Source of the DNA: Candidatus Parcubacteria bacterium
GTDB lineage: Bacteria; Patescibacteriota; Patescibacteriia; CAIXNZ01
DNA: 35,133 nucleotides
Direction of reading: 5' to 3'
Assembly: GCA_026395755.1 (NCBI GenBank)
Contig: JAPLYC010000021.1
Coordinates: forward strand, 1-35,133
In this document: piece after piece, positions 6,454 through 14,442 of the stretch
How the letters are laid out: each line of letters opens with the position of its first letter
How positions within the stretch are numbered: the stretch's first letter is position 1
Translations under genes and position numbers: made by a program
Notes under the pieces: model-generated
Told to the model about the DNA's origin: nothing
The model's input: the letters and a program-made list of their open reading frames with translations, nothing else
Database searches by the model: none

Positions 6454-6630
6454 TTAACGATTGTGGTCGATGCCACAATTGCAGTGACCGCCTTCGTCAA
6501 TGGCACCGCCGCAACTATTGCAGTAATTGCCATTGCGACCCGGATAAGTTCTTCCAGCGTTAATCTGAATAACTTTCCCGGGGGTAGGTACTACCTTGAG
6601 TTTGGTTTTTTTCGGTCGATTATTTTTCAC
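6454..6630 (-). CDS. Tiny zinc-knuckle-like protein, 58 aa
   Basis: A GTG start at 6630 is preceded by AGGGAGGATTTCAA and a consensus promoter. The 58 residues have a basic N-terminus (KNNRPKKTKLKVV) and a C-terminal cluster YCNSCGGAIDEGGHCNCG. Cys 37, 40, 50 and 52 and nearby His 49 and 56 could bind one zinc. The plus-strand reading frame over the same bases is low-complexity and has no SD, so the minus strand is preferred. No family is recognised. Its single-gene cassette form matches the other orphan genes. RNA or protein binding through the zinc site is conceivable but not shown. Confidence 0.7.
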   Translation of the reverse strand: MKNNRPKKTKLKVVPTPGKVIQINAGRTYPGRNGNYCNSCGGAIDEGGHCNCGIDHNR

Positions 6631-6710
6631 TTGAAATCCTCCCTATGATATGGTTTGAACGGCGTTTTAAGCTGATTTTATTGTTTCTGTTCAGCTAAAT
6701 CCTTTTCCTA

Positions 6711-6739
6711 AGAATAACAAGGAAATTTTTGTTTGTCAA
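6711..6739 (-). promoter_or_regulatory. Sigma-70-type promoter for 58-aa zinc-knuckle gene
   Basis: Minus strand: TTGACA (6739-6734), a 17-bp spacer, TATTCT (6716-6711). Confidence 0.8.
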
Positions 6740-6765
6740 GATTGGGCTAAAATGGGGAATTTTGG

Positions 6766-6771
6766 TATAAT
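6766..6771 (+). promoter_or_regulatory. Probable -10 element upstream of orf75-hydA
   Basis: A TATAAT hexamer in TTTTGGTATAATATAA. No good -35 lies 16-18 bp upstream (TTGGGC at 18 bp is the best). It would drive the 75-aa gene and hydA with a leader of about 80 nt. Confidence 0.4.
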
Positions 6772-6855
6772 ATAAATAGATTTTGGATCTTAGATTTTAG
6801 GTTTTAGTTAATAATCCAGAATCTAAAAGCTAATACACTAAAATCCATCAAATTT

Positions 6856-7083
6856 ATGACACAATTTTTAGATTTCAATTTAAGTCAGGCTTACAATGAA
6901 ATTAAGGAAAATGCCGAGGCAGAACCGGTAACCAGCAAAGAAGCTTGGAATGATATGGTGGAGGTTTATATCAATGATAAAATTGATTCCGGCGAATTGG
7001 ATAAGGATGAAGATTATGAGGCCATGATTGAAGAATTGAAATCCATGTGGGGGGAGTATGAGAAAAATTTGAATATTAGGTAA
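6856..7083 (+). CDS. Small acidic protein of unknown function, upstream of hydA
   Basis: A 75-residue, strongly acidic, probably helical protein (MTQFLDFNLSQAYNEIKEN, then a Glu/Asp-rich middle SGELDKDEDYEAMIEEL). It has no Cys and no membrane segment. It immediately precedes hydA (56-nt gap) in the same orientation and would share its transcript. No family is recognised. A small assembly or stability factor for the hydrogenase is possible from location alone. No SD. Confidence 0.65.
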   Translation: MTQFLDFNLSQAYNEIKENAEAEPVTSKEAWNDMVEVYINDKIDSGELDKDEDYEAMIEELKSMWGEYEKNLNIR

Positions 7084-7139
7084 TTAGGAATTTTAAATTT
7101 GAAATTTGGGATAGAAATAATTTTTTCAATTTTATATTT

Positions 7140-8405
7140 ATGGCATTAAAAACAATTAAAATTAACCATATTGCCAAAATGGAAGGGCACACCGGGTTTG
7201 TGGCTTCGATATTAGATGGTGATGTCAAACAGGCCAAATTTGATACCCTGGAAGGCGCGCGTCTGATTGAAGGTATTCTTTTGGGCCGCGATTATTTTGA
7301 AGTGCCCATGATAACGGCGCGTATCTGCGGCATTTGTCCGATCGTGCATTTCTTATCAGCCACGCAGGCGATTGAAGACGCTTTTGGAACTAAAGTCAGC
7401 AGCCAGACAGTGGCATTAAGGAAAATCATGGAATTGCTGCAGATTGTGCATTCACATTCATTGCATGTGTTTTTCCTGTCTTTGCCTGATTTTTTTGGCA
7501 TTGAAAATGATCTGAATTTTATAAAAAAATTCCCCAAGGAAACAAACATGGCTTTGCGGGTGCGTAAGCTGGCCATTGAGCTGGTGAAACTAATTGGAGG
7601 CAGGGTCGTTCATCCTTTAACCATGGAAGTGGGCGGATTTAAAAAATTGCCTTCAATGGAAGAAATTAACAAACTGATGAAGGGTTTTGCCCCGGTTTTT
7701 GAAGACGCGCTGTCACTGGCAGAATTTACCGGCAAGATTCAGTTTCCGAAATTCAGGCGCCAGCAGGAATTTATTGCGCTGTATGATAAGGATGAGTATG
7801 AAGTTTTAAAAGGGGATATTGTTTCCAGCAGTGGCAAAAGGTATACGGCCAAAGAATTTGAGCATCAAATCAGGGAACTTCATCAGCCGTTGGAAAATGT
7901 TAAACGGGTAAATTTGGGCGACAAGCCATATTACACAGGCGCTTTGGCGCGCATAAATTTAAATTTTGCCAAATTAAATCCGCAGGCCAAGAAACTCTGG
8001 CTGCAAAAAGGCCTGACCTTGCCGGTGGAAAATACTTTTTATAATGTCTATGCTCAGGCAGTTGAAATCGTCCATGCTCTGGAAGAAATTAAAAAATTAC
8101 TTGCTGAACTCGGAAAAATTGACCAGAAAAACACTAAAGTTAAAGTTATACCTAGAGCCGGCGAAGGCTATGGCGCAGTTGAAGCTCCGCGCGGTATTTT
8201 ACTGGATTATTATAAATTTGATGCCAAAGGCAAAGTACTGGAAGCCAATATCATTACGCCGACTGCTCAATTTCTTGCCAACATGGAAGCTGACTTGAAG
8301 GACTACTTGCCTTCTGTGTACAAATTGCCGGTTCATGAACGAAGACAAAAAATTAGGGCCCTGATAAGGGCATATGATCCGTGTATATCTTGTGCTACTC
8401 ATTAA
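7140..8405 (+). CDS. hydA: Sulfhydrogenase alpha (large, NiFe) subunit HydA
   Basis: A 421-residue group 3-type [NiFe]-hydrogenase catalytic subunit. The N-terminal L1 motif is R61-I-C63-G-I-C66 and the C-terminal L2 motif D413-P-C415-x-x-C418-x-x-H421; these four Cys hold the NiFe(CN)2CO centre. The early KMEGHTGF (Glu15, His17) and the REL..PLENVKR region also match the family. The enzyme interconverts H2 and protons using NAD(P)(H) through HydD/B/G, in the cytoplasm. Oddly the ORF stops right after the final His, so there is no C-terminal peptide for a maturation protease to remove. It is downstream of the 75-aa gene and has no SD. Confidence 0.95.
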   Translation: MALKTIKINHIAKMEGHTGFVASILDGDVKQAKFDTLEGARLIEGILLGRDYFEVPMITARICGICPIVHFLSATQAIEDAFGTKVSSQTVALRKIMELLQIVHSHSLHVFFLSLPDFFGIENDLNFIKKFPKETNMALRVRKLAIELVKLIGGRVVHPLTMEVGGFKKLPSMEEINKLMKGFAPVFEDALSLAEFTGKIQFPKFRRQQEFIALYDKDEYEVLKGDIVSSSGKRYTAKEFEHQIRELHQPLENVKRVNLGDKPYYTGALARINLNFAKLNPQAKKLWLQKGLTLPVENTFYNVYAQAVEIVHALEEIKKLLAELGKIDQKNTKVKVIPRAGEGYGAVEAPRGILLDYYKFDAKGKVLEANIITPTAQFLANMEADLKDYLPSVYKLPVHERRQKIRALIRAYDPCISCATH

Positions 8406-8420
8406 ATTATAAATTTATTC

Positions 8421-8490
8421 CCTGCTTTAGCAGGCACCGGACGGTTGCCCACTTCCACCTTCGCTGCGCTATGGTGGACAAGAAAGTGGG
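8421..8490. repeat. Composite palindromic intergenic repeat
   Basis: CCTGC-TTTA-GCAGG (8421-8434) is followed by a nested hairpin: outer CCCACTT/AAGTGGG (8448-8454 / 8484-8490), inner TCCACC/GGTGGA around TTCGCTGCGCTAT. This type of TCCACC..GGTGGA palindrome is a familiar dispersed element of CPR-type genomes (recollection, not a search). Confidence 0.6.
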
Positions 8491-8505
8491 GTATAAAGGA
8501 TTTAA

Positions 8506-9222
8506 ATGTTTAGATTTTTTATAAAATCCGCCATCGAAGACCCTCAACATATCGTCATTACCGATAAGGAAACGGTCAATAAAATCACCAAGGTTCTGCG
8601 TTTTGGAATCGGTGATGTTTTTGTGATTCTTGACAATACCGGGGAGGAATATGAAGTGAGAATTCAGGAAATAAAAAATAAGCAGGTTTTATGCACTTTG
8701 GTCAGCCGGTTGAATATTGACCGGGAATTGCCAGTGGAGATTAACCTCTATCAGTCTTTATTAAAAAAAGATAAACTGGAATGGCTGTGCCAGAAAGTCA
8801 CGGAAATCGGGGTTAAGCGCATTATTCCGGTTATTTCGGAAAATTGCGTGGTTAAGGAATTAAATCTTAATAAAACAAGCCGATACAAAAAAATTATTGA
8901 AGAAGCCACGATCCAAAGCGGGGGTAAAATTCCGCCCAAATTCGAGTCGGTTGTTCAATTTGAAAATGCGATTAAAAATTTGCATCCGCGCGCTTTGAAT
9001 TTGATCTGTCATGAGGAAGAACAGGATTTGCTTTTGGCCGAAGTTTTGGCTAAAAATTCCGAAAAAATCATCAATTTATTTATCGGCCCGGAAGGCGGAT
9101 TTTCCCAGTTTGAAATTGATTTAGCGAGGCAAAATTCGCTGGTTTTGGTAAGTCTGGGCAAACGCATCCTGCGTGCTGAAACCGCGGCCGTTATTAGCAG
9201 CGGTCTTTGCGCGAGTATTTAA
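8506..9222 (+). CDS. rsmE: 16S rRNA m3U1498 methyltransferase RsmE
   Basis: A 238-residue SPOUT-class methyltransferase that methylates N3 of U1498 in 16S rRNA using SAM. The N-terminal PUA-like domain (KVLRFGIGDVFVILDNTG, about 30-47) is followed by the SPOUT core: KDKLEWLCQKVTEIGV, then FIGPEGGFSQFEID (about 197-210) and LGKRILRAETA near the C-terminus, which form the SAM-binding knot. The length is normal. It begins about 100 bases after hydA, beyond a palindromic repeat, and is followed after 5 bases by the acyltransferase gene. Confidence 0.93.
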   Translation: MFRFFIKSAIEDPQHIVITDKETVNKITKVLRFGIGDVFVILDNTGEEYEVRIQEIKNKQVLCTLVSRLNIDRELPVEINLYQSLLKKDKLEWLCQKVTEIGVKRIIPVISENCVVKELNLNKTSRYKKIIEEATIQSGGKIPPKFESVVQFENAIKNLHPRALNLICHEEEQDLLLAEVLAKNSEKIINLFIGPEGGFSQFEIDLARQNSLVLVSLGKRILRAETAAVISSGLCASI

Positions 9223-9227
9223 ATTTT

Positions 9228-10295
9228 ATGGAATTTGTAAATGTATTAATTATAGCCCTGATTATTATACCGTTACCATGGTTGCGCAATCTTTATTTTG
9301 CCGAAAATTGTCCGATCAATGAAAAAATCATTAAGCAGAGAATGGTTTTTTTTGATTGGCTCAAAGGGCTGGCGATTATTGCCGTAATTCTTATTCATGT
9401 CGCTTATTTTTTCCATGATCATCCTTACATGGATAATAATTTAACCTTCATCATTTTTTTCAATAATCTGGCCAGATTTGCCATCCCGGTTTTCCTAATC
9501 TGTTCCGGTCTATTATTAAATCCCATAAAAGGCGAAAAGGAGTATATCGATTTTTATCGACGTAAGCTGTGGAGAAATTTTTTGCCCTATATTCTATGCA
9601 CTATTGTCTTTGCTTTGTTTCTGCGCCTGAATGTCACTGATTTCTTTGCAAGTTTAATCTCCGGAAAGATTGCGCCCCCTTACTATTTCATTATTGTATT
9701 ATTGGAGCTTTATCTGATTTATCCGGTTTTAGATATTTTTATCAGATCAAAATATTTTTTACCGATTACTTTTTTTATCAGTTTAGTGAGCGGATTTTTT
9801 ATTGAATTGCAGTTTTTTGGCGGAATTCCGACTTTACTGCCGTATCTTTTCTTTTTCTGCTATGGCCTGCGTTGTCGGGAAAAGTTTTTGAATTATCAGA
9901 AAAACAAGGAAGAACTGGCTTTGTGGCTGGCCATTGTTATTTTTTATCTCATTTTTACTTTAATTATGCCGATTTGGTATTATAATGTCCGTTTATTTTA
10001 TGGGCTGGCCATCTTTAATCTGCTTTTTTATTTTAAGGATAAAATTTTTAAGGAAAACTGGATCGGCAAGATTTTTATTGCTTTCGGCAAAAACAGCCTC
10101 TGGATTTATCTGATTCATTTTACTATAATGTCGGTAATTTATTATTATTGTAGTTTATTGAATATTAACTATTATCTGAATTTTGCTTTAGTTTTTTTGT
10201 TCACTATAATCGTTAGTTTCTTCTTGGCTAAATTAATCCAGCTGATTTATGATTATACGTTAATTAAGGTTTTGAAATTTAATATCAAGCGATAA
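9228..10295 (+). CDS. Acyltransferase-3-family membrane protein
   Basis: A polytopic protein of 355 residues from the ATG at 9228 (a TTG at 9207 in frame would overlap rsmE and is less likely). It has about ten hydrophobic segments. The first cytoplasmic edge reads FFDWLKGLAIIAVILIHVAYF, matching the R/D-x-L-K-G-x-A-I-x-x-V-x-x-x-H motif of acyltransferase-3 proteins, whose His is catalytic. IPVFLICSGLLL follows. Such enzymes O-acylate cell-envelope glycans; the acceptor here is unknown. The hydrophobic core is intact. It is flanked by rsmE and hypA with almost no spacing, so it is operonic. Confidence 0.85.
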   Translation: MEFVNVLIIALIIIPLPWLRNLYFAENCPINEKIIKQRMVFFDWLKGLAIIAVILIHVAYFFHDHPYMDNNLTFIIFFNNLARFAIPVFLICSGLLLNPIKGEKEYIDFYRRKLWRNFLPYILCTIVFALFLRLNVTDFFASLISGKIAPPYYFIIVLLELYLIYPVLDIFIRSKYFLPITFFISLVSGFFIELQFFGGIPTLLPYLFFFCYGLRCREKFLNYQKNKEELALWLAIVIFYLIFTLIMPIWYYNVRLFYGLAIFNLLFYFKDKIFKENWIGKIFIAFGKNSLWIYLIHFTIMSVIYYYCSLLNINYYLNFALVFLFTIIVSFFLAKLIQLIYDYTLIKVLKFNIKR

Positions 10296-10296
10296 T

Positions 10297-10551
10297 ATGC
10301 ACGATTTACACGAGGCCAACAAAATACTTAAAGTCATTTTTGATTATGCCGGGCGAAATAAGTTAAGAAAGGTCACCAAAGCGAAAATTGAACTGGGCAG
10401 TATAATTGAACATGGGGCTGAGATTTCAGCAGAAAATCTGGTGTTTAATCTGCAAATGCTGGCTCGGGGCACTTTAGCTGACGGTTTTAAAATAGAGGTA
10501 AGGCAAACTAAAATTGACGGCTGGGTGCTAAAAGAGATTGAAGGGGAGTAA
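10297..10551 (+). CDS. hypA: Short HypA-like nickel metallochaperone lacking the zinc domain
   Basis: An 84-residue protein matching the N-terminal nickel-binding domain of HypA/HybF: MHDLHEANKILKVI (Met1-His2 provide the nickel site; the usual Glu3 is Asp), then KVTKAKIELGSIIEHG and SAENLVFNLQMLARGT. Typical HypA is about 113 residues with a C-terminal CxxC..CxxC zinc loop after the equivalent of residue 70. Here the chain stops after IDGWVLKEIEGE and contains no Cys. No out-of-frame zinc loop is visible downstream, so this looks like a natural short form. HypA delivers nickel to the large subunit (HydA). It starts 1 base after the acyltransferase stop. Confidence 0.8.
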   Translation: MHDLHEANKILKVIFDYAGRNKLRKVTKAKIELGSIIEHGAEISAENLVFNLQMLARGTLADGFKIEVRQTKIDGWVLKEIEGE

Positions 10552-10618
10552 TCTTTTCCTTTTTACAGTAGTACGGACTATCAATAATGGTGGATTTTTT
10601 AAATTGCTTTAAATTTGC

Positions 10619-10624
10619 TATAAT
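10619..10624 (+). promoter_or_regulatory. Probable -10 element for pgk
   Basis: TATAAT in TTTGCTATAATATATC, with only an A/T-rich -35 region. It would leave a leader of about 85 nt before the pgk ATG. Confidence 0.45.
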
Positions 10625-10633
10625 ATATCTGAA

Positions 10634-10687
10634 ACACGAATTTGATCATTAATGTACACGAATCGTGATATTAGTGTTAATTCGTGT
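10634..10687. repeat. Inverted repeat of ACACGAAT units upstream of pgk
   Basis: ACACGAAT (10634-10641) is mirrored by ATTCGTGT (10680-10687), with a further TACACGAATCGTG palindrome between them. It lies in the predicted pgk leader. It could be a dispersed repeat or a regulatory hairpin. Confidence 0.5.
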
Positions 10688-10712
10688 ATATAAATTAGTG
10701 TTTCAGTACTCT

Positions 10713-11900
10713 ATGAAACTTAAAACAATCGACACGTTAAAAAATTTAAAAAACAAGACGGTTTTGGTCAGGGTTGACTATAATGTCGCTCTTAAACATG
10801 GCAAGATTCTGGAAACTGAACGAATTGAACGCAGTTTTGAAACCATAAATTATCTGGTCAAGAAAAAGGCCAAGGTTATTTTAATGTCGCATCTAGGCAG
10901 CCCGGAAGGCAAGTATGTTAAGGATTTAAGCTTAAAACCAATTGCATATTTTTTGGACAGTCGGGGCAAGAAAAAAGTTGCTTTTGTAAACGAGTGCACG
11001 GGGGAACATGTTAAGTCTCAGGCTAAGAAATTAAAGCCCGCGCAAATTTTGCTTTTGGAAAATTTACGATTTAACCCGGGTGAAGAGAAAAATGACCTTA
11101 AATTTAGCCGTGAACTGGCGTCTTTGGCTGATATTTACGTTAATGAGGCTTTTTCCGTCTGCCATCGCGCGCACGCCTCGGTTAGCGCTATAACCAAATA
11201 TTTACCAGCCTATGCAGGCTTTAACCTGGCTAATGAAGTGGAGAATTTAAGCAAATTATTGGGCGGCTTTAAACGACCGGCTGTGGCAATAATCGGCGGT
11301 GTTAAAATTTCAACTAAAATTAAAGTAATTCAAAATTTACTTAAACGTTATGATCAGGTGCTGATTGGCGGGGCTTTGGCCAATAATTTTTTTAAAGCTC
11401 AAAACAGAAATATCGGCAATTCAGTTTTTGAAAAAGATTATGTGGCGCTGGCGAAAAATTTACTGAAAAATGCCAAAGGGAAAATTATTTTGCCTATAGA
11501 TCTTAGAATTACTAAGAAAATAAAACCCGGGGCAAAATTTGTTTCAGTCAAATTAGATGAATTGAAGAATCACCAGAATTTTCAGATAGCCGATATTGGC
11601 CCGAAAACCGAGAATTATTTTGAAAGTTTTATCCATAGATCGAAAACTTTAGTTTGGAACGGACCAATGGGCGTTTTTGAAATTGAACCGTTTAATCACG
11701 GATCCAATTACATTTGCCAAAAAGTCGCTTCCCATGCCAAAGGGCCTGCTTTCGGAGTCGTGGGCGGGGGAGAGACTATTGCGCTTTTGGATAGAATGCA
11801 TTTAAAGGCCTGGCCGGATTTTGTCTCAACAGCCGGCGGAGCAATGTTGGAATTTCTTGAAGGGAAGGTACTCCCGGGTATTAGACCATTAATGAAATAG
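10713..11900 (+). CDS. pgk: Phosphoglycerate kinase
   Basis: A 395-residue enzyme of lower glycolysis: 1,3-bisphosphoglycerate + ADP to 3-phosphoglycerate + ATP, cytoplasmic. The start at the ATG at 10713 gives the usual N-terminus MKLKTIDTLKNLKNKTVLVRVDYN; an upstream in-frame ATA/ATG extension would add unrelated residues. Seen: VLVRVDYNV (substrate-binding Arg/Asp), LMSHLGSP, LLENLRFNPGE, NEAFSVCHRAHAS, IIGGVKISTKI (ADP site), LVWNGPMGVFE and the C-terminal GGGETI and STAGGAMLEFLEG. The length is normal. It is the first of the pgk-eno-gpmI-gpmI series. Confidence 0.96.
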   Translation: MKLKTIDTLKNLKNKTVLVRVDYNVALKHGKILETERIERSFETINYLVKKKAKVILMSHLGSPEGKYVKDLSLKPIAYFLDSRGKKKVAFVNECTGEHVKSQAKKLKPAQILLLENLRFNPGEEKNDLKFSRELASLADIYVNEAFSVCHRAHASVSAITKYLPAYAGFNLANEVENLSKLLGGFKRPAVAIIGGVKISTKIKVIQNLLKRYDQVLIGGALANNFFKAQNRNIGNSVFEKDYVALAKNLLKNAKGKIILPIDLRITKKIKPGAKFVSVKLDELKNHQNFQIADIGPKTENYFESFIHRSKTLVWNGPMGVFEIEPFNHGSNYICQKVASHAKGPAFGVVGGGETIALLDRMHLKAWPDFVSTAGGAMLEFLEGKVLPGIRPLMK

Positions 11901-11939
11901 TGAATTTCGTAGCCACTAATTTTGCTTACACTCTTTTTT

Positions 11940-12164
11940 ATGAACTTAAGGGATTTAGATAAATTACAACAAATCGAAGACAAATTAACCGCGATACGAG
12001 AAATTTTAAACCCTGAGGACTCGCCTTATATTTGCGATACTATTGTTAGCAGTATTGCTGATGAAGAATTACCGCTTCTTATAAAAGAAATGATGGTAAA
12101 AATGGGTTATAAAAATAAGCTAATTGATCAAATATTAAAGATAGTTGAGGAAATACAAAAATAA
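11940..12164 (+). CDS. Small protein of unknown function, 74 aa
   Basis: The ATG at 11940 gives MNLRDLDKLQQIEDKLTAIREIL; a TTG six codons earlier is less likely. The protein is entirely helical in appearance with a leucine-heptad-like start and a C-terminal helix KLIDQILKIVEEIQK. One Cys. It lies 39 bases after pgk on the same strand. No family is recognised and no SD is seen. Confidence 0.5.
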   Translation: MNLRDLDKLQQIEDKLTAIREILNPEDSPYICDTIVSSIADEELPLLIKEMMVKMGYKNKLIDQILKIVEEIQK

Positions 12165-12174
12165 TTTTCTTACG

Positions 12175-12290
12175 TTTTTCGGTCTTATTTGGCGTATCGT
12201 TTCACGCCTGCCTGCCGGTAGGCAGGTTATCCGTATGACGAAACGAATGTCGACACCGTAAAACGATAGCCGTACCCCGTTACCTTAAAT
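12175..12290. repeat. CG-rich intergenic repeat with nested palindrome
   Basis: Noncoding stretch dense in CGT/ACG words (GGCGTATCG, GACGAAACG, CCGTAAAACG) resembling the repeats at 5788-5853 and 25549-25640. It contains the palindrome CCTGCC..GGCAGG (about 12208-12227). Confidence 0.5.
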
Positions 12291-12343
12291 AGATAAATGC
12301 GTATTGTATTATATAACTTAATTAATATTTAACTCTAAAAACT

Positions 12344-13117
12344 ATGAACTCTTTTTGGCCAAAGATCAAAGAAAATCCGGTTTTTGCCATTATTTTGGCA
12401 ATCTTACTGGTCGTGCTCGTTGTTAGTTTCATTTTTTGGGCGCGCAATCTGAACAAACAAAATTATTACATTGGTAAAAGTACTGATATCCAAAGGACTA
12501 TCAGTATCAGCGGTGAGGGCAAGGTAACGGTTATTCCAGATATCGCTAATATCACATTAGGTTTGTCTGTGGAAAAATCCAAAGTTTCCGACGCCCAAGC
12601 GGAAAATTCCAAGACCATGAATTCTCTGATTGATAAATTGAAAGCCCTGATAATTGATAAGGCTGATATTACCACAACTGCTTATAGTATTTACCCAAAT
12701 TACGATTACTTTAATAATAAACAGACTTTGCGCAGTTATACGGTTTATCAGGAAGTACAGGTTAAATTGCGTCAGACAGACAAGGTTGATCAGGTCTTAA
12801 AATTGGCCGGAGAATTGAATCTGAACCAGATTGGCGGCTTGTCTTTCAGTGTGGATCAACCGGAAAAGTATAAACAGGAAGCCAGAATTAAAGCTTTGGA
12901 AAATGCTAAACAAAAAGCCGATGATCTGGCAAAGATTATGAATGTTAAACTGGGCAAAGTGGTTTCTTTCAGCGAAGGTGATAATTATGTGCCCCAGCCA
13001 TATTATTCCAGTTACAAAGGTGCGGAAATGGGCGGAGGCGCCGCAGCTGCACCGGCAGTTGAAGCAGGCAGTCAGGATATTGTGATTACAGCTACTGTCG
13101 TGTATGAATTGGACTAA
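12344..13117 (+). CDS. SIMPL-domain (DUF541) membrane-anchored protein
   Basis: A 257-residue protein with one N-terminal membrane anchor (about residues 13-33, PVFAIILAILLVVLVVSFIF) and an exported SIMPL domain: SISGEGKVTVIPDIANITLGL (about 48-68) is the family's opening strand pair, then TTAYSIYPNYDY and GGLSFSVDQPEK, ALENAKQKADDLAKIMNVKLG. DUF541 proteins form periplasmic or surface oligomers; their function is poorly known and sometimes linked to oxidative stress. The end carries a GGG-AAAAP linker before the last strand (DIVITATVVYELD). The length is complete. Confidence 0.88.
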   Translation: MNSFWPKIKENPVFAIILAILLVVLVVSFIFWARNLNKQNYYIGKSTDIQRTISISGEGKVTVIPDIANITLGLSVEKSKVSDAQAENSKTMNSLIDKLKALIIDKADITTTAYSIYPNYDYFNNKQTLRSYTVYQEVQVKLRQTDKVDQVLKLAGELNLNQIGGLSFSVDQPEKYKQEARIKALENAKQKADDLAKIMNVKLGKVVSFSEGDNYVPQPYYSSYKGAEMGGGAAAAPAVEAGSQDIVITATVVYELD

Positions 13118-13170
13118 CTAAAAACTAAGAACTTAAATCTAAAAACTAAAACTAAAAATTTATAACTCTT

Positions 13171-14430
13171 ATGTTTTCCTCCAAGAAAATAAAAAAAATA
13201 ACAGCTCGGGAAATACTTGATTCGCGCGGAAATCCGACTTTGGAAGTTAAGGTTTTACTTAGCAGCGGAATTATTGGCAAAGCCTCAGTTCCGTCTGGCG
13301 CGTCCACCGGCAGCCATGAGGCAGTGGAACTGCGTGATAATGATAAACGGCGCTATGGCGGCAAAGGCGTTTTAAAGGCTGTAAAAAACGTCAATGATCC
13401 GATTAATTATCTGCTTAAAGGACTGGATGTGACTAGACAGCAGGATATTGACCGCCTTATGATCAAGCTGGATAATACGCCAAATAAAAAAGAAATAGGC
13501 GCCAATGCTTCTTTGGGAGTTTCTTTGGCTTGCGCCAGAGCTGGTGCCTTGTCCTTAAACATGCCCTTGTACAAATATTTACGTCATGTTTATAAAATCA
13601 ATTATCCTAATTATAAACTGCCCGTGACATTAATGAATGTTTTAAACGGCGGTAAGCATGCCAATTGGGCCACTGATATTCAGGAATTTATGATTGTACC
13701 GAAAGCCGGTACTATGGCCAAACGAGTACAAATCGGGAGCGAAGTTTTTCATGTTTTAGCGGATATTTTGAAGGCTAAGGGATTTTCAACTTTAGTCGGT
13801 GATGAAGGCGGTTACGCAGTTAATTTTAAGAAAAATGAAGATGCTTTAGCGTCTATGGCTTTGGCCATCAAAAAATCAGGTCATACTTTAGCTAAAGATG
13901 TCGGTTTGGCCATTGATTCAGCCAGCACGGAATTTTATAACAGCAAAACCAAGAAATATAGGTTTGACCGGAAAATTGTTAGTTCTCAGATTTTGATTAA
14001 TCTTTACAGCCACTGGCAGAAAAAATATAAACTAGTTTCTATCGAAGACGGATTGGCTGAAGATGATTGGTCCGGATGGAAAAAACTGACGGATAAATTG
14101 GGAGAGAAATGCCTGCTGATTGGCGATGATTTATTTGTGACTAATGAAAAACGTCTGCAAAAGGGAATTAATGAGGGAGTGGCTAATACCATTTTAATTA
14201 AGCCCAACCAGATTGGGACTTTGACTGAAACCGTGGTGGCCATTTATTTAGCCAAGAAAAACGATTATAAAGTGGTTATTTCCCATCGCAGCGGCGAAAC
14301 AGCTGATACTTTCATTTCTGATTTAGCCGTGGCAGTTAACGCCGATTACATAAAAGCCGGATCTATGTCACGTTCGGAACGGGTGGAAAAGTACAATCGG
14401 CTGATGGAAATTGAAGAGGAATTACGGTAA
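13171..14430 (+). CDS. eno: Enolase (phosphopyruvate hydratase)
   Basis: A 419-residue enzyme converting 2-phosphoglycerate to phosphoenolpyruvate. Seen: the N-terminal REILDSRGNPTLEV and SGASTGSHEAVELRD, the GGKHANWATDIQEFM loop (canonical GGxHAxNxxDxQEFM), GDEGGYAVNF (catalytic Glu), SIEDGLAEDDW and GDDLFVTN (Mg ligands), ILIKPNQIGT (catalytic Lys), SHRSGETAD (active-site His) and the C-terminal KAGSMSRSERVEKYNRLM. All catalytic residues are present. It starts 53 bases after the SIMPL gene and is followed after 12 bases by the desulfurase-like gene. No SD. Confidence 0.96.
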   Translation: MFSSKKIKKITAREILDSRGNPTLEVKVLLSSGIIGKASVPSGASTGSHEAVELRDNDKRRYGGKGVLKAVKNVNDPINYLLKGLDVTRQQDIDRLMIKLDNTPNKKEIGANASLGVSLACARAGALSLNMPLYKYLRHVYKINYPNYKLPVTLMNVLNGGKHANWATDIQEFMIVPKAGTMAKRVQIGSEVFHVLADILKAKGFSTLVGDEGGYAVNFKKNEDALASMALAIKKSGHTLAKDVGLAIDSASTEFYNSKTKKYRFDRKIVSSQILINLYSHWQKKYKLVSIEDGLAEDDWSGWKKLTDKLGEKCLLIGDDLFVTNEKRLQKGINEGVANTILIKPNQIGTLTETVVAIYLAKKNDYKVVISHRSGETADTFISDLAVAVNADYIKAGSMSRSERVEKYNRLMEIEEELR

Positions 14431-14442
14431 TTCTGTAGCATT

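Noticed and set aside
6442-6648. 68-codon plus-strand open frame
   Set aside because: Low-complexity Ala/Thr/Ile product without SD; the minus strand encodes a Cys-motif protein with full signals.
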